64,000 nt of DNA from Humulus lupulus. Its lineage: Eukaryota > Streptophyta > Magnoliopsida > Rosales > Cannabaceae. The stretch spans positions 111,542,903 to 111,606,902 of the forward strand of contig NC_084802.1 in assembly GCF_963169125.1 (NCBI RefSeq), written 5' to 3'. The notes under the pieces are model-generated. The model made no database searches. It was not told the origin of the DNA and saw only the letters and a list, made by a program, of their open reading frames with translations. A program made the position numbers and the translations under genes. Numbering within the stretch: position 1 is the stretch's first letter; each line of letters opens with the position of its first letter. Shown here piece after piece: positions 36,867-49,725 of this stretch.

Positions 36867-37278
36867 CGCACCAATTTTTTTTTATTAATTTTGTGCTTTG
36901 TTTTATTTTTAATTGTTAAGTGTTAGAATTTTTTTAATCATTTGAATTGTTTGGTAGAAATTGTGTGAATTTAATATTTAACTGTTTTATTAATTTATTA
37001 ATTTAATTAAATGAGAAAATGATTTTTGATTGAATGCACCAAGGTGCATGGTAGGTAGTGATGCACCATAGCAATTGGGTGTGCACATGTGCATGGTAGC
37101 AAGGTGAGCATGCAATAGAATTTCCTACACATTATTTCCTTTTATTTGATTTAATTAAAAGAATTAAAAAATAAAATAAAAGTAGAGGAAATAGAGGGTG
37201 GCATGCAGACTATAGTGGGAATGGGGGATTTCCTTTCCTATTTGGTTTGGTCTTAAAAAAATTGATTGGATGAATATT
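36862..37278 (+). mobile_element. Tekay-like gypsy 3' LTR, first 417 bp
   Basis: It begins TGTAGCGCACCAAT after the purine-rich AAGGAGGGTATAT, which also holds the stop of pol. It is cut at 37278 by a CACTA end. The rest of this LTR is not seen in the window. Confidence 0.75.
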
Positions 37279-37900
37279 CACTACAAGAAAAAATGCTTTT
37301 AATAAGACCAAAAATGAGTTATCAAAACATACCATAACATTTTTTGACGTGTTAAGACCGACTATGTTATCGTAGGTCAGGGTACTTTACATAACACTTT
37401 ATCATTGTTATACAAATGTGTTATTATACTGTCAACAATAACACACTTTCTGTATTATTTTAATAAATAGATAAGTGTTTAATTATATTATTTATAGTCG
37501 ATTATATAACACATTTCAATTCTTATAAATTTGTGCTATACTACACTTTAGTATAACACATTTTTTGTGTTATATAATGAAGTTTTCATAATGAAATTCT
37601 TTACTTATAAAAAGTGTTATTGTAATAGATATTATAACACATTTTTCGTATTATTTTAATATTTAGATAAGTTTAAATTCTCATTATATATTCATTTATA
37701 GAATATAGTTTTCATAACATAATTTTATGCTTATAAACCAGTGTTATTGTAAAAGATACAATAACACATTTTTTGTATTATTCTAATATTTGGATAAGCT
37801 TGAATTATTAATATATAAACTTGTACATTATAATTATTTTTTATTTCTTTAATTCAAATTTGATTCATTTAATATACTTAAGACACCATTAACATTGTAC
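37279..37900 (+). mobile_element. 5' end of a CACTA (En/Spm-type) transposon with subterminal repeats
   Basis: CACTACAAGAAAAAATG at 37279 is the typical plant CACTA terminus. Behind it, a unit of about 129 bp is repeated: copies around 37420-37490, 37612-37680 and 37740-37808 share GTGTTATTGTAA..GATA..ATAACACATTTTT and TTTGGATAAG-like ends. Such ATAACACA repeats are expected binding sites for a CACTA transposase. I did not find the matching TTTTTTCTTGTAGTG end. Confidence 0.72.
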
Positions 37901-40900
37901 AAATATATTTTTGAGTACCAATTATATGGTTCATAACACATATAACCAAATAATTGTGTCAAAATACATTCAAGATTATCTAAAAAATAATAAAAAAGTC
38001 TTGTGATATTCAACACTGCCTAATTAACATAAACAAAACATTCTCACAATAGTCAACAAAATAGTCTTAAAAAATTGCATATTCAAAAGTAAAGATAGGA
38101 ATTCATGATCTTCCAAATGCCAACACACCAAAGCCTTCCAAATCAGATTTTTTTTTGCACTTCACTTGTTGAATCTGGTAAATAAAACATAAAAAAAAAC
38201 TAATGAGGTCATGAAATATCATACCATTCATCTAAAATAGTCAATAATACTATCATAATCTTGGATTGCATATCGTTAATGTTGAACAAGCATTTATACT
38301 AGTAAAAAAAATATCCAATCAAGAAAGAATCTACTATTTCTAACCAAAAAATTATTCACTAGTTTAAAAAGGCATGTCATGTGTAAAATGTTTGTGTGCA
38401 CATATCATCAGAGAGAATAGAGAATGAATGAACTAAACTTTATCGAAATATATGCAAGTGTTGAATATTTGTGATTCAACACTTGTAATGAGCTAAAAAT
38501 TAGAGTAAGGCTAACAGACTCATAGCAAACCTTATCAGATCTATCAGCTACCACTTAATAGATAAATTTTGTAGTAATAAAATCATTTATAGCTAATTTC
38601 TAGATAAATTTCGTAGTAATAAAATCATTTATAGCTAATTTTTGCACTAAATGATTCAATTTAATTGATGAAGAACAGAGAAACAATAGTCTTTACAACA
38701 CAAAAGCTACAAAAAATCATGATCATAAAAATATTAAATTGCAATGCAATAAATCCAATATGTTAGTAATACTCCACAACTTAGGCTCTTTTATCTAGGA
38801 AGAGAGCTAAGTGAAACCTCCATATACAGGACCTAGAATCTTAAACAACAAGAAGGTGCAGATTGTTTTATAAAATAAACATGGCTTATAATTAAAGACC
38901 AACTATATAAATTTCAAGCCATGCTAAGTAAAGCTAATTTCAGCAGCCATGCTAAGTAAAGGTAAGACCATTTTGCCTCAAAACCTCAAAACAAAATAAA
39001 ATCAGAGAACACAAACAAACAAACAAAATCAAGAACAACACCATAAGAGGGCAATCTTTTTCAATCTACTATCAACAATCAAATATTACAAGGTCTTATA
39101 CCAATTTTATATGCATTTTATTCAAAATCATGGTAATACTATCTTCAGTCAAAATGAAAATGTGGAGTATCTACCAATTAAGTTTCTCATCCTTATCTTG
39201 AGCTTGATTCTGGAGCTTCAGATAATGCAAGACAGGACTACTGTATTTGGAATCAAGTTTAGAACCATACCAGAATTTTGTTCACGTGATTGCATTATCA
39301 AAGAAAATTCCAAAAAAAGCACTAGCAAACATAAACCATCTCTATGGGCTTGTACAGATGTAGATGAGAACATGGATATGTTCACCTTATATATATAGAA
39401 GCAATAGCGAGATGTTTACTGAGTATAACTAAAAGGATCATCTCAAAAACTATTAGTCATTTCAGCTCGGAGTAAAGTCAAAAGGATTATCAGGAAAGCA
39501 CGTTTACATCATCAGAGGAATATCAACATGTTAAATAACGGTTCCATATTGCTTAAGGAAACTGATGAAATATTTTGTTGATATAACCAACTGTATATTT
39601 TGAATTTGAATAAAGATATTTTGTAACTTCCCCTAAAGTCGTGGGAAGAAAATTAGATATTAGTCTTATAAGTAGACTGGTTGTATTCATTAATTTTTTC
39701 ACGCACAAATTCGTGTACTTAGAAACTCTGTGAAATTTTTTTTTTACTTTTACACTGAATTTATTAATAAAAGTAACTCATGGATGTAGGCATATTTTAA
39801 CTATTGAACAAAGTAAAGAGTCTTGTGTTTTTCTTTTATAATAGTTTAATTATCTTTATTTTTAGTTAACGAAAAAATGTGTGAACAATATATAACATAA
39901 TATATAGTGTAACAAGAATGTATATATATATATATTGTATTACCTATTTTAAAAAAAAAATAGTCAAGTTCACAATCTTTGAAGAGGCATATAAAAGATT
40001 ATATGGTGTGGCGGTATTGAGTTTATTTGAAAAGAAAATATATTTATATATAGACACTCTAACATGTTAATATGTTCAAGATACTGAAAGAAATTAAGAC
40101 CATATAATTTTAATTTATTTTTGTCTAACATGTTAATAAGTTAAAGATACTCTAGTAAATTAAGAACCTATAATATTAATTTCATTTTTGTTGTGTTATG
40201 GTTGATTTTTTGTGTTAATCATATGAGATAAAAGAGAAAAAAAATGAAATTATGATACTACATATATTTCCTCATCTATTTTATATAAGAATTAGAAAAA
40301 GTACTAGCAGATTAAAAAAAAAAAAAGATTTATGAGAATGTTTTAAGTGATAATCTAATATATGTGTATATATATAATTTCAGAAGAATTACACAAATAT
40401 ATATTACATTAAAAAAAAGTGGAATTACCAAATGTAGACAAAAAATGATAATTTTCTATTTTCTATCATTACAAAAAAATTATAATTTCCTTACTAATAT
40501 TATATTCTTTTTTAGGAAAGATTATAAAATAATCAAATAAATATATATATTTTAATAATATTGTAATGTATAAAATCACGACTATATTTCCTAGTATATA
40601 ATACAATTGTAGGATAAACAATTAGTATCCTATTTTGTATTTGATAAAAACTTAGCGCATTGGTGTTTGTTTCTTCTAATATTTAATAAAACAGCCTTAT
40701 AAAAGTAGTATTATTTATCCAAAGTATGATTTTTTTTATTAATTTTAATATTTTAATAATTTGTGTGTGGAATTTATACTTTTGTAGTTGTTGAACGTTT
40801 TTACTAAATAAATTACATAACGTAAACCATTGACCTTATGCCTTCTGAGAATAGACTTGTGTGCTTTGTGCAAGTTTCCATGTGTTGAGTTTAGTACCAC

Positions 40901-42311
40901 GACAAACTTTTATTATATAAATTTAGTCATTACCATAACACATTTAAAGACCACTCCCTTCCGTAACGAAGATTACCTTTACTCACAAAACACTCTATTC
41001 TCTCAAACCTAGAGCTTCTAATTTTCGCAACAACACAATATTAAAAGGAGCATGTATAATCTCATAGAATTGACCATAGAACACAGTTACCATTATAAAA
41101 TAAAAAAAAATGAAGCAATTTTATGAAATTTTTTAGAATAAGTATATTTCACATAATCATGTGCCATGTAGTTGACATAAAAATTTACACTTTAAGAAAA
41201 TTCACATAACTAAGAGAATAAATGAAAGGAATAACAAAGGAAAAGGTAAATACTCTTTGGTATCTAGTGTTTTATTGAAAAACATATTTGACACCCTATA
41301 TTTTCAATAATGTTCATCTGATATTCTGTAATTTAAAATTTTACATATTTGGTCCCCTAGACTTAAATATGATCAATAAAATTTTATCAATATGAACAAA
41401 CTGCCATCAATTATATGAGTTTTAAATTCAAATTTAATTACTTAATTACATATAATTGATGATAGTTTAGTCATATTGATAAAATTTTGTTGCTTAAAGT
41501 TGAGTCCAGATACTAAATATGTACAATTCCAAATTAAAATATATTAGATAAGTATTATTGAAATAATAGAATACCGAATCTATATTTTGATAAATACCCT
41601 AAAAAAATTATTCCTATTCTTTTCTATATTTGACTTTTAATTAATAATATTATCAAGAATAATAGTTAGTAAAACTGAAATAATAAGATTTACAATTAAT
41701 TTTTTTCCTGATAATTTGTTAGTGGATTCATCACATTTTAATGTAGACACATTACTATCTTTGGTTTCAGGAGTTACTATTTTTTTTTCATTTGTTAAAA
41801 AATAATAAAACGAAAATTTTCAATACAAAAAGTAGAATGACATTATTATTATTATTATTATTTAAGTATAAACTGTAAGAAAATTAGTTTATGAATGGCT
41901 GCACATATTACATAGTAGCACTGGCATGCATGTAAAATATATAAGTATACTTATTTCATGATTTTTTTACTCCTTGCACTCCTCATGGCTTGCAATTTAT
42001 TTTTATTAAAACACAAGCCGTAACTGCAATGTTAAAAATGAATTAAAAAAATATTACAATTTTTGGAAAGAAAAGGACGATAAGGAAATAAAATAAATAC
42101 AATAAAAATAATATTTAAAATAATTAAATACAATAACTGTTAAAAATTAGTAGGTGTTATTAATTTAAATGCAATAAAACTCTTTTTTCATTTACTTAAA
42201 AAAACGCAAAGCTAAATAAATAAATTTTAAACAATCAGATGACAAAAAAAGAAGAAAAAAAACATAATTGCATTTCACTTTTCTTAGTCACATCTTTATA
42301 TATACTAGGTG
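37901..42311. other. Unassigned AT-rich sequence, possibly CACTA interior
   Basis: No convincing gene, LTR or repeat is seen. It holds many A/T runs and short TA repeats (for example 39925-39940, 41844-41862). The 95-residue ORF at 39111-39398 has no recognisable domain and no supporting context. It could be the decayed interior of the CACTA element. Confidence 0.4.
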
Positions 42312-42316
42312 CATGC

Positions 42317-44682
42317 TATTGGTAATTGGTTTACGATGAGCGCAACGAAAAACACAAGTTAGTGGACCCAGAGATTTAAAAAGAAAAATTAGTAAAACAA
42401 TCATTAAATAATAGATTCATTAATATGCAAAACATTAATCAAAGACAAAGAAGAAGATAAAGATTTACCAGTTATAGAACAATCAAGAATCATTGCTATC
42501 TTTTAGAAACTCCAACAAACATCTAATCCAAAGCAGCATTTTGAGTACTCAGACTACGAACATCTAATATGTATCTTTTACACCTCAAGACGTGTGTGGG
42601 CACGTAGAGTAATAATGAGAAAATTTATGATTCACAAGATGTACTCAACTCATGAGATCCTGGAATATTAGATCTGAGACAGTTTTTAGGGATAGAGAAA
42701 AATAATAAGATATATTTTTCTCTCTGTGAAAAGATTAGAATTTTCTCTGTGTTATGCATCTTTTGTTATGAAGCAATTTCTATCGGATAGAGTTAAAAAA
42801 GAATTAATTAAATTTCAAAATTCAAAATTTAAATTATAAATTAATTATTAAATAAATATCCAAGACTCATTCTTGAACCTTGTTACATACACTGTAGTTG
42901 ATGTGTAACATGTGTTCCAACTACTTTCTTTTAATTATTATTTATTAAAAAATATATAAACCTGATACCTTATATTATCAGATTAATTAAAGAATAAATA
43001 TCATTTCAAATTCAAATCCAAATTGAATTATGAAAAACATCTTATCACATATATTTTATTAAATAAAATCAATTCATTCAAAATTAATCAACCTAATTAT
43101 TTAAATGTCATTTTATTTAAAAAATTAATTGAAAAAATTCCTTTAAATAAAATACCAATTTCTAAAAATTTTATATTAATTAAATAATTTCTCTCAATTA
43201 CATATTTGACCTTGAAAAATAATTTTCTTTAAAATATGTCATTTTCTTGATTTTTCTCAATTTCCACTCTTACCTTGAATAATATTGATAGAGTCATCTC
43301 TGGGACATATGAAACTATAATTTTATGGTCCAATAAATTTAGATTATTAATTAAAACTCTTTAATATAATAGCTTTAATTAATTAATCTCAATATTATTC
43401 CACTAAAAATACGAGACTGCACTCTTGTAATTATAGACATTTATTTATTGAGTACTTTTAAATATAAAAAGTTTCCATTGATTTAAGCAATATATACAAT
43501 TCGACCATCTATTAATGTTCATAATGAAATTATGAATTAATTACCGTTTAACCTCTTTAATTATATATTGTATCCTTAAGTAGCATTAACTTTACTAGTG
43601 AATGTTAATTCATAAACTGATTTATTAATTTGAGTTCAATAACCTTTAAGTTTCAAAAGCTAACCCTTAATAGAACCATTACTCATTTCCTCTCGGAAAG
43701 CTATAGATTCCATATCTGTATATTATGTCCTCAGCCATTTACATCAATGAGTTATCAAAACAAAAGTTTTAAGCCGGATCATTATGACAAACCATAATGA
43801 GTAAATCAAGGAACTCATATGACATAAATAGGAATTCATATTAACATTAGGATTAAGTTCAATTTGTATATGATCATCTTATTGATATATTAAATTAATA
43901 CTTATAAAGTAAACATTATTATTAAGTATTAATAGCATATCAGGTTTGGTTCATGTATAACCACATAATACAAAGTACCTCCACTAAGATGTCCTACTGT
44001 GACGTCCCACATCACTATGGCTGCTTTCTGGAATGACGACTGGCCATACAAACCAAGACAAGTCTTTCCAGCGTGCTTTGTCCTCACTCGCACACTTCCT
44101 GGGAAAACTTCCCAGGGGGTCACCCATCCCTAGATTACTCCAGGTCAAGCACGCTTAACCATGGAGTTCTCAAGTGATGGGCTACCGAAAAGAAGATGCA
44201 CCTTCCTGATATAGGTAGTACCCATCAATCCATTTAAGCCATCTTCAACTGTGTAGTCCCATACCTACACAGTCTTAGAATCATTACACTTGACCTTCCC
44301 CAGGCGGTGTGAGATTGTACAGCTTACCCAGTCTTTCCCCTTACGGATCACGGGATTCTGACTGTCACACCTACTATATTAGTTATCAGGATCTAGATTA
44401 CATGTATTCATAATACTTGTAAACCATACTTACAGTATTTAATCCAAAGATTCCATATAACTTTGTTCAACTGCGAACTATTTAAATTTGTTCCCTACAA
44501 TCTTAATCCCCTCGTACCAACACAAGAATGTAGTCACAATAACGAATTTGAGAATTTTATGATATTCATATAACTTTATTCTAATAATAATAATAAATAT
44601 ATATATGTTAAAATTGATTTCAATTATTGATTTCATAAAACATTGTTCAATACATATGTTTTAAAGGGCGCTAATCCCAACA
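42317..44682 (-). mobile_element. Copia-3 3' LTR
   Basis: Read on the minus strand it starts TGTTGGGATTAGCGCCC and ends in ..ATTACCAATA, where the other copy has ..ACCAACA. The polypurine side AGGGAAAGTGGTAGAT is at 44698-44683. Flanks CATGC (42312-42316) and CAAGC (54387-54391) are probably the target duplication with one change. It contains the Cassandra solo LTR at 43998-44369. The LTR is related to that of copia-1. Confidence 0.88.
43998..44369 (-). mobile_element. Solo LTR of a Cassandra-type TRIM
   Basis: A 372-bp insertion with TGTGACGTCCC and CTGTCACA ends, flanked on both sides by CCTAC (43993-43997 and 44370-44374). On the minus strand, 44202-44105 resembles plant 5S rRNA, including the internal control region words GGTTAAGCGTGCTTG and GGATGGGTGACC. 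A 5S-derived segment inside an LTR is the hallmark of Cassandra elements. Only one LTR is present, so the internal part was lost by LTR recombination. Confidence 0.9.
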
Positions 44683-44696
44683 ATCTACCACTTTCC

Positions 44697-45519
44697 CTAA
44701 AGAAAATGAGGCATCTCCCTCAAACACATATTACTAACATGTTCTTTTATAGATATGGTAGACAAAGTCTTGGTAAAATGATTGACAAGCTTATATTCTG
44801 ACACTATCTTCATAACTCCTACATCTTCTCTGTGACCAATATCCCTGATGAAGTGGTATTTCCTCTCAATATGCTTTCTCGTCTTGTGACTCCTTGGTTC
44901 CTTCAAGTTAGCTACTACCCCACTATTATCATAGTAAACGACTAGTGGCTTATCCATGTCTAGAACCACTTCCAGATCAGAATAGTACTTTTTGAGCCAC
45001 ACAACCTTTTTAGCTACTTCGCAATCCACTATGTATTCGACTTCCATGGTAGAATCTGAGATACTGGTTTGTTTAATACTACGCCAGACCACAACTCCTC
45101 CACCAAGTCTGAACATTGATCCAGAAGTCGACTTCCAACTATCTTTGTCTGATTGAAAATCATAATCAGTGTATCCATACTGCATAACAAATGTCAGGTC
45201 TTGTACACAACTAGATTAGACTACCTACCGCAGAGGCGTAGGGATACTATCTCATATCCTTTTGTTCTTGCGGTGTCTTAAGACACTGCTCTTTAGAATG
45301 GACAGTTCCATTCTGGTTGAGACATATAAATGGTCTCATTGAGATAGCCATTAAAAAATGTTGGCTTAATGTCCATTTGTCATATCTCGTAATCCATGCA
45401 AGCAACTATGGAGAAAGGTCTTCAAATGGATTTAAGCATGGCCACAGGAGAAAATGTTTATTCATAATCAACCCTTTCTCTGTGAGTGTATCCCTTGGGT
45501 ACAAGCCTTGCTTTGAAAG
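44697..45519 (-). pseudogene. Copia-3 pol: end of reverse transcriptase and RNase H
   Basis: RNase H at 45185-44697 has STSGSMFRLGGGVVVW, KHIERKYHFIRDI and NHFTKTLST. Upstream, decayed pieces of reverse transcriptase are recognisable, including IVACMDYEI and TIYMSQPE-like words (about 45400-45320) and then SKEQCLKTPQEQ (about 45290-45255). The catalytic centre and about 450 bases of reverse transcriptase between these words are missing. A gypsy solo LTR interrupts the frame at 45520. Confidence 0.88.
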
Positions 45520-46240
45520 TGTAACGCCCCAACTCCTGGGACCGTTACGGTGTGCCTTGTAAACAGTGCTAAACTCGCTAATCGAGTCGTTTGGCCAAAA
45601 TCGTGAACTAAGTATGATTAGAGGTTTAGGGATTAAACATTTTGGTTAAGATGCAACGTTTCACTAGAACGTTTAATATATACATTGGGATCCCGAAAAT
45701 ATAATTTCAGAGTTTATTACAGAAAATATTTACAACAGGTCGTTCTAAGCGGCAAAACAGGGTTCAACCCTAGTTCCACTTTAAACCTCGGTCGTGGCGG
45801 ACGAGCAGCTGCATATGTACACGTCATCACCTAAGCTCTCCAACTCAAGGATGGTCTAGCTTCCTCTTGCCTTTACCTACACCACGTAGCACCCGTGAGC
45901 CAAAGCCCAGCAAGAAAACACAATAAAGCATGATATAATAATAACCATTCAGGACTATCAGTCCAAGCAAATAGGTGACAATAGCCAAAAGTCACAATAA
46001 TGAGCATCGCTCCTTCTAGCCATGTGACGATAGGGTCACCAGGGCTTAACTGATAAGTGATCCTTTCATAAGTTTGATTAGGACAGGTGCATGGTGAATG
46101 GTCACCAACATAACCTTCCTCCCGACTCTAGAGTCGTGTTATGGACAGCGTCCCTTGGCCGTGTGACAAACAGTCACCGGGGTCATATACCTTGGCCATA
46201 AACATCTGGTCATAGACCAGGCAAGCGCTTATAAATTCTT

Positions 46241-46475
46241 CGACCTTAGGGTCGGTCCCGCATTAATGCCATGGAGCTATTCAATACGTGATCATCGACC
46301 TTAGGGTCGGTCTGGTATTAGTGCCTTAGAGCCACTCAGTGCACGATTCTCGACTTTAGAGCCGGTCCAGCATTAATGCCATGGGGCCATTCAATGCATG
46401 ATTCATCGACCTTAGGGTCGGTCTAGCATTAATGCCATAGAGACGTTCAATGCGTGATTCTCGACTTTAGTGTCT
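46241..46475 (+). repeat. Four-copy 55-bp tandem repeat in the solo LTR
   Basis: Units begin CGACCTTAGGGTCGGTC or CGACTTTAGAGCCGGTC at 46241, 46296, 46351 and 46407, with a partial fifth at 46462. Each holds GCATTAATGCCAT and TTCAATGCGTGAT. Unit length is 55-56 bp. Confidence 0.9.
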
Positions 46476-46681
46476 TTCACTAGTAAGACATGCTACCAAT
46501 CACATATCACATGTTCCATATCCATAAACGAGGTATTTAGCATGCTTACTAAACAGGTATTAGTACTATTAGGGCCATGCATAAACATAGAGACTCAAGC
46601 TCTGAACGATACCATACTCAGTATATGAAGCATGTCCCAATCACATGTTTCTCATGCATCATATGCAATATATCTAGCAAT

Positions 46682-46865
46682 CCAACATGCACCAATAACA
46701 GCCATGCATGTCACGTTTAATAGTCAACCAACATGCATCAAGAATAGCCATGCATGTCATACATAATAATCAACCGACATGCATCAATAATAACCACGCA
46801 TGTCATACTCAATAATCAACCCACATGGATCATAATAGCCATGCATGTCTCATATACACAGGGTG
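46682..46865 (+). repeat. Four-copy 46-bp tandem repeat in the solo LTR
   Basis: Units begin CCAACATGCA or close variants at 46682, 46728, 46774 and 46820 and contain AGCCATGCATGTCA and AATAATCAAC. Confidence 0.9.
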
Positions 46866-48235
46866 CAGTTTTCTTACCTCAAAGTCGAGCTAGAATGATT
46901 TAAAGAACGACCCTTGAGAACGATCAACCTTTAGTCCTTTAGCGGTCACCTAGTCATAACCAAATATAAGAAACCATCAATAAAAATGGTCAACATAAGT
47001 TTCCAAACCAATATCTAGCCTCCGGGACATCAATCCCCACTTAACCGGGTACTAGGATCAACCCCGAGGCCTTAAGCTAGCATCCCTAGGCCAAAAACCC
47101 ATTTTTGGCCAAATCTGCCTTGATGGGCTGCGGCTCACCCTCCTGACAGAGCCATTTTCACCTTTAAAGCCATCACAGGCCGCGACACACCATAGACAGG
47201 CCGCGGCTCATTTCGCAAACCAGCTAAGAAACCAGCACGCACCAACCAACTCTCCCCTGCGTTTTCCTCTCATGCCAGCCCTTCAAACTTGTCCCAAACC
47301 CCAACCTAACACCCAATTCAACCACCAAACATCCTATACAACTCACCCTCATCAAAACCCAAAGTAAACATCACCCAAACCTCCATTAATTCAAACTTTC
47401 TACAAGTGATTCACAAGTCAAAAGCTAAAACTCAAAACAGAGTATGATCCAGAAATTAATGGTAGAAACTTACCCCAAACACGATTTGAATCCTTCCCAA
47501 TGGCTGAACTCAAGCTTAACCTCCCCAAGCTTGACTCCCTAGCTTGCTTCCTCAAGATAGGCTCTCAAAACTTAAAGAAGAGGGTGAAGGAGGACTTGTA
47601 CGGGAAGGAAGGGAGAAAGAGAGGATAGGCTCTGTTTTAATATCAATCCACAGCCTTCCAACATTCCTAAGGCTGATATAAATCTTTAAGGTCAAAAGAC
47701 CATATTGCCCTTAAGCCAAATAAATCCCTCTAAAAGCTTCCGAGGGTAAAACCGTCCTTTCCCGCCTATCTCGTTAATTATAATTAACGCTCTCCAATTC
47801 CCGCTATTCTCAATATTCCCATATACCAATAAATCATATCCCATTACCCTTTAATTCCCGGTAATGCTCTAATAATTAAATTCACCCCGAGGCTCACCTC
47901 GAGCCCCGAACTTAAACCCGTTATGACTAGACTGAACACTTACATTCTCATGATCGTCTCATGTCGAATAGCTCGAACCAATCCACCTTATAATGTGGCT
48001 ATATTAATTAATCACAATCATGCACCCAAAATATACAATTACGCCCACAGTGGCCAAATTACCAAATTACCCTCATAATTAATATATGAACCCATATGCA
48101 TGCATTCACCATCATATAATAATATAATTCACATAAACATGCATATAATCATTAAATACTATAATAAATCAATTATGGCCCTCCCGGCCTCCTAATCAAG
48201 GTCCTAAACCTCATTAGGAAATTTGGGGCATTACA

Positions 48236-49725
48236 GAAAGTTTCTTCTTTCCCACTCACTCCTCTTTTATTCTTGAATAACCATTTGCAACCAATAGGTT
48301 TAACTTTTTCAAGAAGATCTTCAAAAGTTCAGACGGAATTGGAATACATCGATTCCATTTCCAGGTTCATGGCATCTTGCCATTTTTCTTTGTCAGAATC
48401 TTCCATTGCATCTCTATATGTCAATGGATCATCTTTGTTTGTGTCAGACACAAGCAGTTGAACTTCATGTTCATAGCGACTTGGCTGCTTGACAACCATC
48501 CCACTATAACGTAGCTCTCTATTATTCTGACTAGAAATTGTTGATTCCTTTGTTCATTGTTCATTGCGAATAGTTGGTGATCTATGTACTTGATTAGAAA
48601 CCATCTGCTCCAGTATAACCTTACTGCAAGGCTTGTGATTGTTAATATAGTTATAATCAAGAAAACTAGCATTTGTCGATACAAATTTTTATTTTCTTTA
48701 GGACTATCAAATATACCACCTTTGGTCTCTTTAGAGTACCCCAAAAACATGCACAATTCAGTGCGAGATTCCATCTTTCCAGTATTTCCTCTTAGCACGT
48801 GTGCTGGACACCCCCAAATACGAAAATGGTGTAAACTAGGTTTAGTACCATTCCATAATTCTAATGGTGTCTTCTTGATAGACCTGGATGGAACAACATT
48901 CAATATGTACATTGCACATTGAATGGCATATCCCCATAATGACAGTGGCAATGGTGAATAGGTCATCATTGATCGAACCATGTCTAATAATGTCATGTTC
49001 CTTCTTTCTAAAACACCATTTTGCAATGGCATTCCAGGTGACGTGAGTTGGGATTGAATTTCCGTGCTGACACAAGTGGTCCTTGAATTTATAATCCAAG
49101 TACCTCCTTCTCGATTAGATTGAAGAACTTTCAGTATTTACCTAATTTCTTTTCAGCTTCAACTTTGAATTCTTTAAACTTTCTAAAAGTCTCAGATTTC
49201 TTTTGCATCAAATATAGGCAACCATATATTGAATAATCATCAACAAAGGTGATGAAATATTCAAAACCTCCTCTCACTTGCACATTTAATGGTCCACACA
49301 CATCAGTGTGTACGAGTTGGATGGTTCTATGGCTCTTGACCATTTTGTAGAGAAAGACATTTTGGCCATCTTGCCTTCCAAAAAGGATTCAAGGACTAGA
49401 AGAGAACCAACAGTTAATTCTCTTAAATGTCCTTCCATTTTATTATGTTAATTCTATCCAAACCAATATGTCCCAAACTCAAATGCCATAGATTTGTTTC
49501 ACTGTCAGAATCAAACTTTTGACATTTAATGGACCTTGGATTTGCAACTTTAAACATTTCGGAGATGTATACATATAACTCTTTTGCCTGAAGTTTATAT
49601 AGTCGATAATCATATTTTCCATGACATATTTCAATACTAGATCTTGAGATAACGATCGAGTTATTATTGAAGGAAATATCGAAACCTTGTTCATGAAAAA
49701 TAGAAATAATAAAGTTCCCAATCAA
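48236..49725 (-). pseudogene. Copia-3 pol: pre-integrase, integrase and start of reverse transcriptase
   Basis: On the minus strand, 49725-49423 has the pre-integrase motif LWHLSLGHIGLDRI. Integrase core is at 49343-49131 (VHTDVCGPL, YFITFVDDYS). The C-terminal part is at 49032-48421 (GVLERRNMTLLDMVRSMM with the catalytic Glu, PLELWNGTKPSLHHFRIWGC). Frames are broken near 49420, 49120 and 48690. The start of reverse transcriptase follows at 48420-48240 and is then split by the solo LTR. Confidence 0.9.

Larger units (their letters stand above)
45520..48235 (+). mobile_element. 2.7-kb solo LTR of a Tekay-like gypsy element
   Basis: It starts TGTAACGCCCCAACTCC and ends GGGGCATTACA, with GAAAG duplicated exactly at 45515-45519 and 48236-48240. 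Only one LTR is present and there is no primer site or coding region, so it is a solo LTR. The start resembles LTRs of the Tekay/Del group. It splits the reverse transcriptase of copia-3. Confidence 0.93.

Noticed and set aside
39111..39398. 95-codon frame
   Set aside because: No motif, no neighbouring gene structure and AT-rich context; length is within chance.
43929..44123. Minus-strand 64-codon frame
   Set aside because: It overlaps the Cassandra LTR and its 5S-like part, so it is not a protein gene.
44105..44202. Possible 5S rRNA gene
   Set aside because: The similarity is partial and sits inside an LTR with target duplications, so it is a Cassandra component rather than a working rRNA gene.
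46241..46865. Regular repeats resembling a CRISPR array
   Set aside because: The units are continuous tandem repeats without spacers, inside a plant LTR.
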